Assembly: GCA_004554105.1 (NCBI GenBank)
Contig: SFNW01000009.1
Span: 1 to 37,185, forward strand
Length of the DNA: 37,185 nucleotides
From: Clostridiales bacterium
GTDB lineage: Bacteria; Bacillota; Clostridia; Oscillospirales; CAG-272
Direction of reading: 5' to 3'
A model generated the notes under the pieces. It was not told where the DNA came from and made no database searches. It saw nothing but the letters and a program-made list of their open reading frames with translations. Shown here one piece after another: positions 7,723-15,155 of this stretch. Each line of letters starts with the position of its first letter. The stretch's first letter is position 1. The position numbers and the translations under genes were made by a program.

Positions 7723-8451
7723 ATGAAAAAGACGCAGATTTTTGTCTCGGCATTTTTGGCAGGCATTTTAATCGGCGTTGCGGGACTGGCTGAGCTTCTG
7801 CTCCGCGATACGCTTCCCTTTGCCGCCGCGCTTTCGCTTGGCGCAGTGCTCCTTGCGATTACCGTTTTGAATTTACATCTGTATACCGCGAAAGCGGGTT
7901 ATCTGCTTTGGGACAGCACGACGGTGGGCAAGCGCGCCGTGCATCTGCTTGTCTCGCTCGTCGGCAATGTCGTCGGCGCGGGTGCTGTCGGCGTCGCGCT
8001 CGGCTATGTTTTCAAAAGCCGCGGCTTTGCCAAGGAGGCGGTTATCGAACGGTTTGACGTTGACCCCAAAAGTGCGGCGGTCAGCGCTCTGCTTTGCGGC
8101 ATTCTGATGTTTGTCGCCGTCCACGGCTATCGCCGTGCGCGCAATGAATTCGTCGGCAGCCTTGTGCTGTTCGGTGCGGCTTCGGCAATCGTTTTGTGCG
8201 GCTTCGAGCATTCGATTACCGACGTGTTCTTCGTCGCCTTTACGAGAACGTCGATGCTTCGCGGTCTGACGGTAGCGGGCATTGCCGTACTCGGCAACCT
8301 TGTTGGCGCGGTGCTGTTTGAACTGCTCTACGAGTATAAGAAGAGCGACAGCGAGGTGCGCCGTGAGCAGGAGGCGGAGGAGGAAGCCGAATCCTCTTCT
8401 CACCGCCGTCATCATTTGCATCACTCGACCGGAGATGCCGAAAACAACTGA
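7723..8451 (+). CDS. Formate/nitrite transporter (FNT) family channel
   Basis: This is a 242-residue polytopic protein with about six hydrophobic segments. The FNT hallmark GFEHSITDVFFVAF carries the pore histidine, and GNLVGAVLFELLYEY fits the last helix. The first half-helix region reads LHLYTAKAGYLL where typical members have an LFTG-like motif. Proteins of this family carry formate, nitrite, hydrosulfide or lactate across the inner membrane. Substrate cannot be assigned here, and this member is divergent at the first selectivity motif. The C-terminal tail (about 205-242) is highly charged, then Ser/His-rich (SSSHRRHHLHHS), and is probably cytoplasmic. A ribosome site GGAAGGA precedes ATG, and a terminator follows at 8477. 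Confidence 0.85.
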   Translation: MKKTQIFVSAFLAGILIGVAGLAELLLRDTLPFAAALSLGAVLLAITVLNLHLYTAKAGYLLWDSTTVGKRAVHLLVSLVGNVVGAGAVGVALGYVFKSRGFAKEAVIERFDVDPKSAAVSALLCGILMFVAVHGYRRARNEFVGSLVLFGAASAIVLCGFEHSITDVFFVAFTRTSMLRGLTVAGIAVLGNLVGAVLFELLYEYKKSDSEVRREQEAEEEAESSSHRRHHLHHSTGDAENN

Positions 8452-8476
8452 ATCGAAAGGTTGCAGTTTGGCTTCA

Positions 8477-8503
8477 AAGCACCGCCTTTTGGCGGTGCTT
8501 TTT
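8477..8503 (+). terminator. Terminator after the FNT gene
   Basis: AAGCACCGCC-TTTT-GGCGGTGCTT is followed by TTT. It lies between the convergent FNT and amidase genes and is symmetric enough to serve both strands. Confidence 0.9.
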
Positions 8504-8513
8504 CTATGCTTCT

Positions 8514-9123
8514 TTATTCTGCGGTCTGCCCGAAGTAGGCGTCGACCGCATCGGCGACGGCTTCGGCAAAGGATTTGCGGAAGGCTTCGTCGGTCAGCCG
8601 CGCGGCGTCGGCTGCGTTTGAGATAAAGCCGACCTCAATCAGCACCGAGGGGACTTCGGTCTTGTAAAGAACGGTGTAGCAGTCTGTGCCGTGCATATCG
8701 CGCACGCCGACCGGCTTACCGTCGGGAAAGGCATTGTCGATTGCGGCTTTCAGCGCATCGGCAAGAAAAATCGGCTCGCTCGCTCGGACCGTAGGTCGGC
8801 TCGCCGTCGTCGTATTCGGTGTCGGGCTTGGTACTGCCGTCGTGCGTCAGAATGACGGTATAGCCCCGTGCTTCAAGCGCGGTTTTCGCAAGCGTTGTGA
8901 AGGCAAAATTGATGTCCGCCTCGGTGACGTCGCCGAGGTTTTCTTCATTTAAAGCACCGACGTCGCCGAGCCCGTGTCCCGCGTCGAGCACAACGGTAAT
9001 CGCGCCGTCCGCGAGCGCCGCCTCGCGGATTTCGTTTGCACCGGCGGGTCCGGTTTTCCCACTGCAGCCGCCGAGCGCAAGTGCGCCGCAGAGCAGCAGG
9101 GTAAAGGCAAATTTATGCTTCAT
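8514..9123 (-). pseudogene. N-acetylmuramoyl-L-alanine amidase lipoprotein, frameshifted
   Basis: The start at 9123 gives a lipoprotein signal, MKHKFAFTLLLCGALALGGC, with lipobox LGGC. An Amidase_3 zinc domain follows, with VVLDAGHG (zinc His) and an acidic second-ligand region (EENLGDVTEADINFAF). The frame breaks after YGPSE at a (GAGC)x3 tandem repeat (8774-8785). Removing one 4-bp unit restores PIFLADALKAAIDNAF. It then runs through the downstream frame, RDMHGTDCYTVLY and VPSVLIEVGFISNAAD, which contains the catalytic Glu, to the stop at 8514. Restored, the protein would be about 200 residues and complete: a cell-wall hydrolase anchored outside the membrane. The ribosome site AAGGAA and a consensus promoter are intact, so the break is recent, phase-variable or a sequence error. 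Confidence 0.85.
8774..8785. repeat. 4-bp tandem repeat causing the amidase frameshift
   Basis: Plus strand GCTC x3. Two units would keep the amidase in frame and three shift it by +4. Such short tandem repeats are prone to slipped-strand mutation. Confidence 0.85.
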
Positions 9124-9174
9124 GGCAGTTCCTTTCGACAAAAACGGGCGGCAAAATCGCCGCTTTCTGCGTTT

Positions 9175-9203
9175 ATGATACAAGGTTCGACGGTCAATGT
9201 CAA
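9175..9203 (-). promoter_or_regulatory. Promoter of the amidase gene
   Basis: On the minus strand there is TTGACA (9198-9203), a 17-bp spacer and TATCAT (9175-9180), 52 bp upstream of the ATG at 9123. Confidence 0.8.
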
Positions 9204-9246
9204 TACGGTTAAGAAATTCTTAAACGGCGGAATTTTCCGAAAACGC

Positions 9247-9275
9247 TTGACAAGGGCGGCAGCGCGTGTTATCAT
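9247..9275 (+). promoter_or_regulatory. Promoter of the GntR-ABC operon
   Basis: TTGACA (9247-9252), 17 bp, TATCAT (9270-9275). It is back-to-back with the amidase promoter, and the two -35 boxes are 43 bp apart. Confidence 0.8.
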
Positions 9276-9283
9276 AACTGTAC

Positions 9284-9297
9284 TATCACGAGTGATA
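9284..9297. promoter_or_regulatory. Palindromic operator at the transcription start
   Basis: TATCAC-GA-GTGATA is a perfect inverted repeat placed 8 bp after the -10 box, at or over the transcription start. A protein bound here would block the promoter. The GntR-family product of the first gene is the obvious candidate (autorepression), by analogy with YtrA-type operons. Confidence 0.65.
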
Positions 9298-9316
9298 CGG
9301 TAACGGAGGTGTCGCC

Positions 9317-9715
9317 ATGAGTCTCATCTATGTCGATCTGCGCAGTCGAACGCCGATTTTCGAGCAGATCGTCGACGCAGTCCGCGACCTTGCCATTCGC
9401 GGGTTGATGAAGCCCGACGAGCATCTGCCGTCGGTGCGCGCGCTCGCCGCGGAGCTTGCCATCAACCCCAACACGATTCAGAAAGCCTATGGGGAACTGG
9501 AGCGGCAGGGCGTGATTTATTCGCTGGCGGGCAGGGGGAATTTCATTTCGCCCGATATTTCGTGGCTCGCCGATACGCACAGGGAAGAACTGCTCGGCGC
9601 AATCGGGGCGAGCATTGCGGCGGCGGCGGAATACGGCGTGCCGCGCGCTGCGGCGGAGAAAAAAATTGCCGAAGCGATGAAGAATTACGGAGGGAACGGA
9701 CATGATTCGGATTGA
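9317..9715 (+). CDS. GntR-family (YtrA-type) transcriptional repressor
   Basis: This 132-residue protein has an N-terminal winged helix of GntR type: PIFEQIVDAVRDLAIRG, then the recognition-helix region LPSVRALAAELAINPNTIQK, then AYGELERQGVIYSLAGRGNF, followed by a short helical tail (about 80-132). That size and lack of a large effector domain are typical of the YtrA subgroup, which represses linked ABC transporter operons. A GGAGG ribosome site precedes ATG. The gene overlaps the ABC ATPase gene by 14 bp, and a palindrome suited to autoregulation lies at the promoter. The effector is unknown; in Bacillus the relative responds to cell-wall-active antibiotics. Confidence 0.92.
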   Translation: MSLIYVDLRSRTPIFEQIVDAVRDLAIRGLMKPDEHLPSVRALAAELAINPNTIQKAYGELERQGVIYSLAGRGNFISPDISWLADTHREELLGAIGASIAAAAEYGVPRAAAEKKIAEAMKNYGGNGHDSD

Positions 9716-10601
9716 CGGGATTTCCAAATCCTATGGCGATGTCAAGTCGCTCGACGGCATCGACACGGTCATCGAGAGCGGCTCAATTTTCGGGCTGGTC
9801 GGCTCAAACGGCTCGGGCAAGTCGACGCTGTTACGCGTAATGTGCGGGATTTTTCGCCCCGACAGCGGCGTTGTCGAGTACGACGGCGCGCCGGTTTTTG
9901 AAAACGTGCGGCTGAAAAACGAGATCGTTTATCTGTCGGACGACCAGTTTTTCCTCTCGAACGCGACGCTCGACGATATGGCGCGGCTCTATGCGGCGAC
10001 CTACTCGAATTTTTCGAAGGAAGAATACAAGCGGCTGCTCGATTTGTTTGCCCTGCCGCGCGGCCGCAAGATTTCGACCTTTTCAAAGGGTATGCAGAAG
10101 CAGGCGGCGATTTTGCTGGGGCTTTCCGCCATGCCGCGCTGGCTGCTCTGCGACGAGACCTTCGACGGGCTTGACCCCGTCATGCGGCAGCTCGTCAAGC
10201 GCGTGCTTGCCGACGCGGTGGCGAAGCGCGGGCTGACTGCGGTCATCGCCTCGCACAATCTGCGCGAGCTCGAGGACATCTGCGACCACATCGGGCTTTT
10301 GCATAAGGGCGGCATCCTGTTCGAGAGCGAGATTGACGCGCTGAAGGAAAACATTCACACGGTACAGGCGGTCTTTTCGCGCGAGATGTTCCCCGAGGAA
10401 ATCGCGCGGCTCGGCACGGTGTCCTTCAAGCAGCGCGGCAGCATGGTGACGGCGGTCGTGCGCGGAACGCGCGACGAGGTCAAGGCGAAGATTGAAACGC
10501 TGTCGCCCGATTTTTACGAAATTATTCCGCTGACGCTGGAAGAAATCTTCATCAGCGAGATGGAGGAGAGGGGGTATGATTATGCTAAGGTTGTCTTCTG
10601 A
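9702..10601 (+). CDS. ABC transporter ATP-binding protein
   Basis: This 299-residue ATPase has Walker A GSNGSGKST (34-42), a Q-loop-like region around YLSDDQFFLS, the signature-like FSKGMQKQ (127-134) with a degenerate LSGGQ, Walker B WLLCDETF (E152), D-loop GLD and switch His in ASHNL. The C-terminal 80 residues form an accessory domain common in YtrB/EcsA-like ATPases. It overlaps the permease start by 26 bp and the regulator stop by 14 bp, so the three genes are one operon. It probably powers the adjacent permease. Export, or antibiotic or envelope-stress response, is inferred from family context only. Confidence 0.94.
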   Translation: MIRIDGISKSYGDVKSLDGIDTVIESGSIFGLVGSNGSGKSTLLRVMCGIFRPDSGVVEYDGAPVFENVRLKNEIVYLSDDQFFLSNATLDDMARLYAATYSNFSKEEYKRLLDLFALPRGRKISTFSKGMQKQAAILLGLSAMPRWLLCDETFDGLDPVMRQLVKRVLADAVAKRGLTAVIASHNLRELEDICDHIGLLHKGGILFESEIDALKENIHTVQAVFSREMFPEEIARLGTVSFKQRGSMVTAVVRGTRDEVKAKIETLSPDFYEIIPLTLEEIFISEMEERGYDYAKVVF

Positions 10602-12753
10602 GTGCTTACTGGACGGCAAACTGCTCGGCAATCTGACACGCCGCCGCGCGGCGCATATTCTCATCGCCTTTCTCGCCAATTTCTTTACCGTATCCGTTCC
10701 GCTGATGCTGTCGCTGCCGCGAAATTTGCGTGCGGATCTGTCGTCGGACATCATTTTGGCGCGGCAGTTGAACACGGTTGAAAGCACGATGGTGCTGAAC
10801 CTGGTCTTCTGCTTTATTCTCGGCATCTATTTCGGCGTTGTCACCATGTCCTACATGATGCGGCGGCGCAGTGCGTATTTCTGGCACGCTCTGCCCGCAA
10901 AGCGCGAGACGCTGTATGTGACAAGCATGACCTCTGCGCTCGTCTGCGCGGGAGTAGGCGCTTGTCTCAGCCTTGCGGTCACGCTGATTGTTTTAGCTTC
11001 CAACGGCGCGGCGAAGCCCGAGGTGTTTGCTTGCTTCTTCTCCCTCGCGCTGAAAAATCTGATTTATTTTGCGGCTGCTTATGCGATTACGGTCTTTGCG
11101 GGCAGCTTTTCGGGCAGCGGCGTTGTGCAGGTGCTGATGAGCCTTGTCGTGCTGTTCTATCCCGCCGCGCTTCTGTACGGTCTGTTGATGCTGCACGATG
11201 TCGGCACGGTTTACTTCAACGTCGATTACTATTTCAACCTGCCGCTTATGACCTACAGCAGTCCGGTTGTATATGCCGGTTTCCACTATCTTGACGGCTT
11301 CTCGGTCGTGCCTACGGTCGCCGCGGTGCTGTCGGTTGTCCTGCTGCTCTTCGGCGGGCTTATGATTTACCGCCGCCGCGCGATTGAAAGTGCCGAGCAG
11401 CCGATCGTTTTCAAAAAACTCGGCAGCGTCATCAAGTATCTCCTTGTGCTGGTCGTCACGGTCTATGCGGGACTCTTCTTTGACGCGCTCGGCGGCAGCA
11501 GTTGGATGATTTTCGGCTTTGTCTGCGGCGGGCTTCTGTGCTTCATGCTGGTCAACACGATTCTCGCCAAGTCGCCGAAGGCGATGTTTCGCGGTCTGCG
11601 CGGGCTTTGCGTCTACGCGGTCGCATTTGCGCTGTTCTTTACCGTGTGGGGTATCGACGTCTTTCACATGGATGCGCGTGTTCCGAAAGCCGAAAATCTG
11701 TCCGCCGCGAGCATACAGGTCAACCGCTACAGAATGAATGCAGCGGAACATCGCTTCGACGACGCCGAAATGCTCGGCGCGCTGACGACGCTGCTTGAAA
11801 ATCAGGTTGCCGCCGACGGGGAGAATTTGCGCAACCCGTATTCGACGACCGAGGGCGGGGACTTCCGCATTGAGGTTGTGCTTTATACCAAGCTCGGCAT
11901 TCCGATCGCGCGGGGCTACACGGTCGAAAAGACGACGGCGGGTGCGCGGGATTTCCTCAAACTGTACGCCGATTCGGGCGTGGTCGACGAATGCTTTGCG
12001 CCGAATGACGCACTGGCAAACGAGAGCGGCTGGCTGATGGAGGCAGAGCTGACCGAGTGGAATACCGCGGTTCGCATGACGCTCGACTATGCGGAATTCT
12101 GGAAGCTGTACCGTCGGGAAATCGGCGTGCTGAATTATGAACGCCTGTGTCAGGCGCCGATTTGCGAGCTCGAATTTTGGAATCTCTATTGCGCCGACCA
12201 AGACCTTGATTATAAAATCCAGCGTGAGCTGGTGAGCGAACTGCCGATTTACGCCGACATGACCGAGACGCTTGCCTATCTGCGCGGACAGGACGGTCGG
12301 GCGGTTTCGGAAGACGAACGCACACTGACCGGCGCGGTGATTCTCATGACCGACCCGCTGGTCGGATACAGCGGCGAAGTCGACGAAACGGTTGTCTATG
12401 CCGCCGATTCGTATTCGGGCTATGCAACCGTTTATGAGGAAACGATCTACGATATTGACACAGGCGACGATATTCCGTTTGACGGTCTGTATCCGACCGT
12501 GACGCTTGACGCCGAAGAGGCGGCGGCACTGCTGCCGCAGCTCGTCCGCGTACAGACGCCGCTTTCGTCGGCCTTTGCCGACATCGACACGACCTATTTC
12601 GCGGTTGTGCGCTATTCCTATCCGATAGCGGAGGAGGACGCTGAGAAATACTACGGCGCAGATGTGCCTGCCTCGGAAGTTTGGCAGAGCAGTGAGCGGT
12701 TTCTCTTTGCTGCGGGCGGCGTTCCCGAAAGCGTGAAAAATAAGTTTGAATAA
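10576..12753 (+). CDS. ABC transporter permease, large
   Basis: This 725-residue membrane protein has about eight hydrophobic segments in residues 25-370: one near 27-47, pairs near 75-95 and 110-140, a group at 155-210, and a group at 285-370. A long hydrophilic C-terminal half (about 380-725) follows with no clear motif and is probably exposed outside the membrane. It resembles the permeases paired with YtrA/YtrB-type genes in Clostridia. The ribosome-site-like run GGAGGAGAGGGGG sits just before two close in-frame ATGs (10576 and 10582); 10582 has the better spacing and gives a protein two residues shorter. The substrate is unknown. Confidence 0.85.
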   Translation: MIMLRLSSECLLDGKLLGNLTRRRAAHILIAFLANFFTVSVPLMLSLPRNLRADLSSDIILARQLNTVESTMVLNLVFCFILGIYFGVVTMSYMMRRRSAYFWHALPAKRETLYVTSMTSALVCAGVGACLSLAVTLIVLASNGAAKPEVFACFFSLALKNLIYFAAAYAITVFAGSFSGSGVVQVLMSLVVLFYPAALLYGLLMLHDVGTVYFNVDYYFNLPLMTYSSPVVYAGFHYLDGFSVVPTVAAVLSVVLLLFGGLMIYRRRAIESAEQPIVFKKLGSVIKYLLVLVVTVYAGLFFDALGGSSWMIFGFVCGGLLCFMLVNTILAKSPKAMFRGLRGLCVYAVAFALFFTVWGIDVFHMDARVPKAENLSAASIQVNRYRMNAAEHRFDDAEMLGALTTLLENQVAADGENLRNPYSTTEGGDFRIEVVLYTKLGIPIARGYTVEKTTAGARDFLKLYADSGVVDECFAPNDALANESGWLMEAELTEWNTAVRMTLDYAEFWKLYRREIGVLNYERLCQAPICELEFWNLYCADQDLDYKIQRELVSELPIYADMTETLAYLRGQDGRAVSEDERTLTGAVILMTDPLVGYSGEVDETVVYAADSYSGYATVYEETIYDIDTGDDIPFDGLYPTVTLDAEEAAALLPQLVRVQTPLSSAFADIDTTYFAVVRYSYPIAEEDAEKYYGADVPASEVWQSSERFLFAAGGVPESVKNKFE

Positions 12754-12765
12754 GCAAATATAAGC

Positions 12766-12797
12766 AAAAACTCCCGCGCTTCGGCGCGGGAGTTTTT
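12766..12797 (+). terminator. Terminator of the GntR-ABC operon
   Basis: AAAAACTCCCGCGC-TTCG-GCGCGGGAGTTTTTT lies 12 bp after the permease stop and has a UUCG-type tetraloop. It is strong on both strands. Confidence 0.93.
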
Positions 12798-12829
12798 TGG
12801 GAAAAATTCATGTCAACCGGCATCTGAAC

Positions 12830-12969
12830 CGTAGGGCGGGGGCTTGCTCCCGCCGCTGTTGAATTTTGCATCTGCTTAAAGGAACTGTAAATCACGATGG
12901 CGGGTAAATGCGGATGTGAGATTGAATGAAAAATCTGCGAAAGCGGCGGGAGCAAGCCCCCGCCCTACG
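12830..12969. repeat. 140-bp element bounded by a 28-bp perfect inverted repeat
   Basis: The arms are 12830-12857 and 12942-12969. They begin CGTAGGGCGGGGGCTTGCTC and are exact reverse complements. The 84-bp interior has no gene. The right arm plus CCGAAT recurs at 30337-30370, so this is a dispersed palindromic repeat family, possibly a MITE-like element. The element lies between convergent genes (permease and dusB) and could also act as a terminator for dusB. Confidence 0.85.
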
Positions 12970-13000
12970 CCGAATACTGCATTTTGGGCGGCTTTGTCCC

Positions 13001-13972
13001 TCACAGCAGGGAATAGAGAATTTCTTTCATCTCCTCGGCGCTTTCGGCGGCGTTGAGCCTGCCGCGCGCCGCCGCCGCGCCCGCAAAGTCGTGCAGGTAA
13101 TAGGCGATGATTTTGCGCGCCTCGCGCACGGCAATGTCGGCGGGCTTGTTTTCAAGCATGAGGTCGAGGTGGTGCGCCGCCGTGTCGATGATTTCGCGTT
13201 CGGTCGGCGGCGTATAAGGAACGCCGTCAATCTCTGCGTGCAGCTCGTCGAAAATCCATGGGTTTCCCATTGCGCCGCGCGCAATCATCACGCCGTCACA
13301 GCCGGTTTCGGCAAGCATACGCGAAGCGTCGGCGGCGGAGAAGATGTCGCCGTTGCCGACGACGGGAATTTTAACGGCGGCTTTCACTGCGGCGATGACG
13401 CCGAGGTCGGCTCGCCCCGCGTACATCTGCTCGCGCGTGCGTCCGTGGACGCAAATCATCGCCGCGCCCGCGTCCTCAAGCCGCTTGGCAAGCTCGGGCG
13501 CATTTTTGTGCGCGTCGTCGAAGCCTGCGCGGATTTTGACCGTGACCGGCAGGCTGACCGCGCCGACCACGGCGCGCACGATGTCCGCCGCGAGCGCGGG
13601 ATTGCGCATCAGTGCGCTGCCCTCGCCGTTGGAGACGATTTTCCGCACGGGGCAGCCCATATTGATGTCGATAGCGGCGGGAATCGGCACATAGTCGGCA
13701 AGCGTCCCCTCCGCAACTCGCCGCGCCGCCTCCGCCATAAAACTCGGGTCGTGCCCGAACAGTTGAATTGCCATCGGCATTTCGCTTTTGTCAAAGCGGG
13801 CGAGCGTCGGCGTCTTTTTGTCGCCGTAGCAGACAGCGGCGGCGCTGATCATTTCACTGCACAGGTATTCCGCGCCGTGCGCACGGCAGAGCAGGCGGAA
13901 CGCGCGGTCGCTCACGCCCGCGAGCGGCGCCAGGCAAAGCCCGTGCGGGATTTCGATGTTTTGTATCTTCAT
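13001..13972 (-). CDS. dus: tRNA-dihydrouridine synthase
   Basis: This 323-residue flavoenzyme reduces specific uridines in the tRNA D-loop using NADPH and FMN. It has the TIM-barrel motifs APLAGVSDRAFRLLCR, ten residues later the SEMISA strand, AIQLFGHDPSFMAEA, DINMGCPVRKIV with the catalytic Cys, MICVHGRTREQMY, PVVGNGDIFSAADA and GVMIARGAMGNPWIF. It is most like the DusB subgroup. I placed the start at ATG 13972 (MKIQNIEIPHGL). Twenty codons further upstream an in-frame start falls in the -35 box of the promoter at 14004-14032. AGAGGAA lies about 12 bp upstream, which is a little long. The gene is transcribed alone and divergent from the SH3/C39 gene. Confidence 0.93.
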   Translation of the reverse strand: MKIQNIEIPHGLCLAPLAGVSDRAFRLLCRAHGAEYLCSEMISAAAVCYGDKKTPTLARFDKSEMPMAIQLFGHDPSFMAEAARRVAEGTLADYVPIPAAIDINMGCPVRKIVSNGEGSALMRNPALAADIVRAVVGAVSLPVTVKIRAGFDDAHKNAPELAKRLEDAGAAMICVHGRTREQMYAGRADLGVIAAVKAAVKIPVVGNGDIFSAADASRMLAETGCDGVMIARGAMGNPWIFDELHAEIDGVPYTPPTEREIIDTAAHHLDLMLENKPADIAVREARKIIAYYLHDFAGAAAARGRLNAAESAEEMKEILYSLL

Positions 13973-14003
13973 AATACCGGTATTTCCTCTGTAGACTTTC
14001 CCT

Positions 14004-14032
14004 ATCCTACCATTTTTGGCGCGGGCTGTCAA
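14004..14032 (-). promoter_or_regulatory. Promoter of the dus gene
   Basis: On the minus strand there is TTGACA (14027-14032), a 17-bp spacer and TAGGAT (14004-14009), 31 bp upstream of the chosen ATG. Confidence 0.75.
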
Positions 14033-14054
14033 CTTTTTTACCGAATTTTGAGGG

Positions 14055-14083
14055 TTTCTTTTCTTTTGGAATCATGGTAAAAT
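14055..14083 (+). promoter_or_regulatory. Candidate promoter of the SH3/C39 gene
   Basis: TTTCTT (14055-14060), 17 bp, TAAAAT (14078-14083) with TGG directly before the -10, an extended -10 form. The -35 is weak. Confidence 0.5.
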
Positions 14084-14162
14084 AGTGTCAATCAAGGCTT
14101 TTTTATCAGCACCGTGCCGACACCGCCGTCAAAGCGCTTGAATCTACTTCGGAGGAATAAAT

Positions 14163-15116
14163 ATGAATTCAAAATTGATACGGACGCTTGCGGCGGCGGG
14201 AATCGCGGCGGGGCTTGCGGCGGTTTCGGCACTCGGCGCGTCGGCACTGGACGGCGGCGTCGTCCGCGTAAACACGGCGCTCAATGTGCGCAGTGCGCCG
14301 TCGACTTCTTCGGCGGTCAAGGGCAAGCTGGAGAGCGGCAGAACCGTCACGCTCTACGACGCGGTCGGCGACTGGTGGCACATCGGCTACCGCGACGGGG
14401 GCAGCGGCTATGTACACGCCGCCTATATCGAGCAGTTGAATCTGCCGGTGCGCTATGTCAAGACGCTCGGCTCAAATCTGAATGTGCGAAATGCGCCGTC
14501 GACCGCGTCCGCAATCATCGGCAAGCTTGCCAATCGCTCCGCCGTGCCGATTCTCGGTGTGGAAGGCAATTTCGCAAAGATTTTGTTCGACGGTGAGCGC
14601 GTGGGCTATGTTTCGCGCGACTATCTCGTCATTGCCGCGCCCGAAGAGACGGGAACACGGGCAATTTCGCTCGAAGTGCCGTCCTACAAGCAGGGCGACA
14701 GCCGTTGGGCGTCGAAAAGGCTGCCCGGCAGCGGCGAGCGGCTCTCCTCGCACGGCTGCGCCGTCACCGCGCTCGCCATGACCGAAAGTTATCGCACGGG
14801 CAGGACTGTCACGCCCGCAGACATTCTTTCGTCGATGTCCTTTACAAGCAGCGGGGCAATCTACTGGCCTGAAATTTACCAAAAAGAAAGCGGTACATAC
14901 GAGTCGATTTACCGTCGGCTTGCCGCAGGCAGTCCCGTTATTCTCCACGCCGTCAAATCGAATGGCAGTTCGCATTTCGTCGTGATTTACGGCTTTTCGG
15001 GCGGCGCGTTTGAGCCGAAGAATTTCCGCATTCACGACCCCGGCTCGGAAACGCGAAAGACGCTCGCCGATTTTCTCGCGGTCTATCCGAACATCGTCAA
15101 AACACTTGCATATTGA
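14163..15116 (+). CDS. Secreted protein with two SH3b domains and a C39-like cysteine peptidase domain
   Basis: This 317-residue exported protein has a signal peptide (about 1-29, with cleavage near ASA-LDG). Two bacterial SH3 repeats follow, at about 33-90 (TALNVRSAPSTSSAVKGKL) and 97-157 (SNLNVRNAPSTASAIIGKL), which normally bind cell-wall peptides. The C-terminal papain-fold domain (about 168-317) matches the C39_2 type. It starts VPSYKQGDSRWA, and has candidate nucleophile C199 in SSHGCAVTALAM, H271 in SSHFVVIYGF, and D292 in IHDPGS. The likely role is a wall-associated peptidase or NlpC-like hydrolase. Only the fold is clear; the substrate is inferred from SH3 targeting. A GGAGGA ribosome site is 8 bp upstream of ATG. 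The gene is monocistronic, with a strong terminator. Confidence 0.88.
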   Translation: MNSKLIRTLAAAGIAAGLAAVSALGASALDGGVVRVNTALNVRSAPSTSSAVKGKLESGRTVTLYDAVGDWWHIGYRDGGSGYVHAAYIEQLNLPVRYVKTLGSNLNVRNAPSTASAIIGKLANRSAVPILGVEGNFAKILFDGERVGYVSRDYLVIAAPEETGTRAISLEVPSYKQGDSRWASKRLPGSGERLSSHGCAVTALAMTESYRTGRTVTPADILSSMSFTSSGAIYWPEIYQKESGTYESIYRRLAAGSPVILHAVKSNGSSHFVVIYGFSGGAFEPKNFRIHDPGSETRKTLADFLAVYPNIVKTLAY

Positions 15117-15119
15117 AAG

Positions 15120-15153
15120 AACAGGCTTCCGCTTTTTTGCGGAAGCCTGTTTT
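15120..15153. terminator. Shared terminator of the SH3/C39 gene and the aro operon
   Basis: AACAGGCTTCCGC/GCGGAAGCCTGTT makes a 13-bp stem with a T-rich loop and T-runs on both sides. It lies between two convergent stop codons (15116 and 15156), so it serves both strands. Confidence 0.93.
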
Positions 15154-15155
15154 CG

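Noticed and set aside
8514..8705. A separate 63-residue protein after the FNT gene
   Set aside because: It is the C-terminal part of the amidase, including the catalytic Glu motif. Removing one 4-bp repeat unit joins it to the upstream part.
13974..13985. AATACCGGTATT palindrome between the dus promoter and start codon as an operator
   Set aside because: A 12-bp palindrome can occur by chance, it lies in the leader, and no regulator is linked. It is not strong enough to list as a site.
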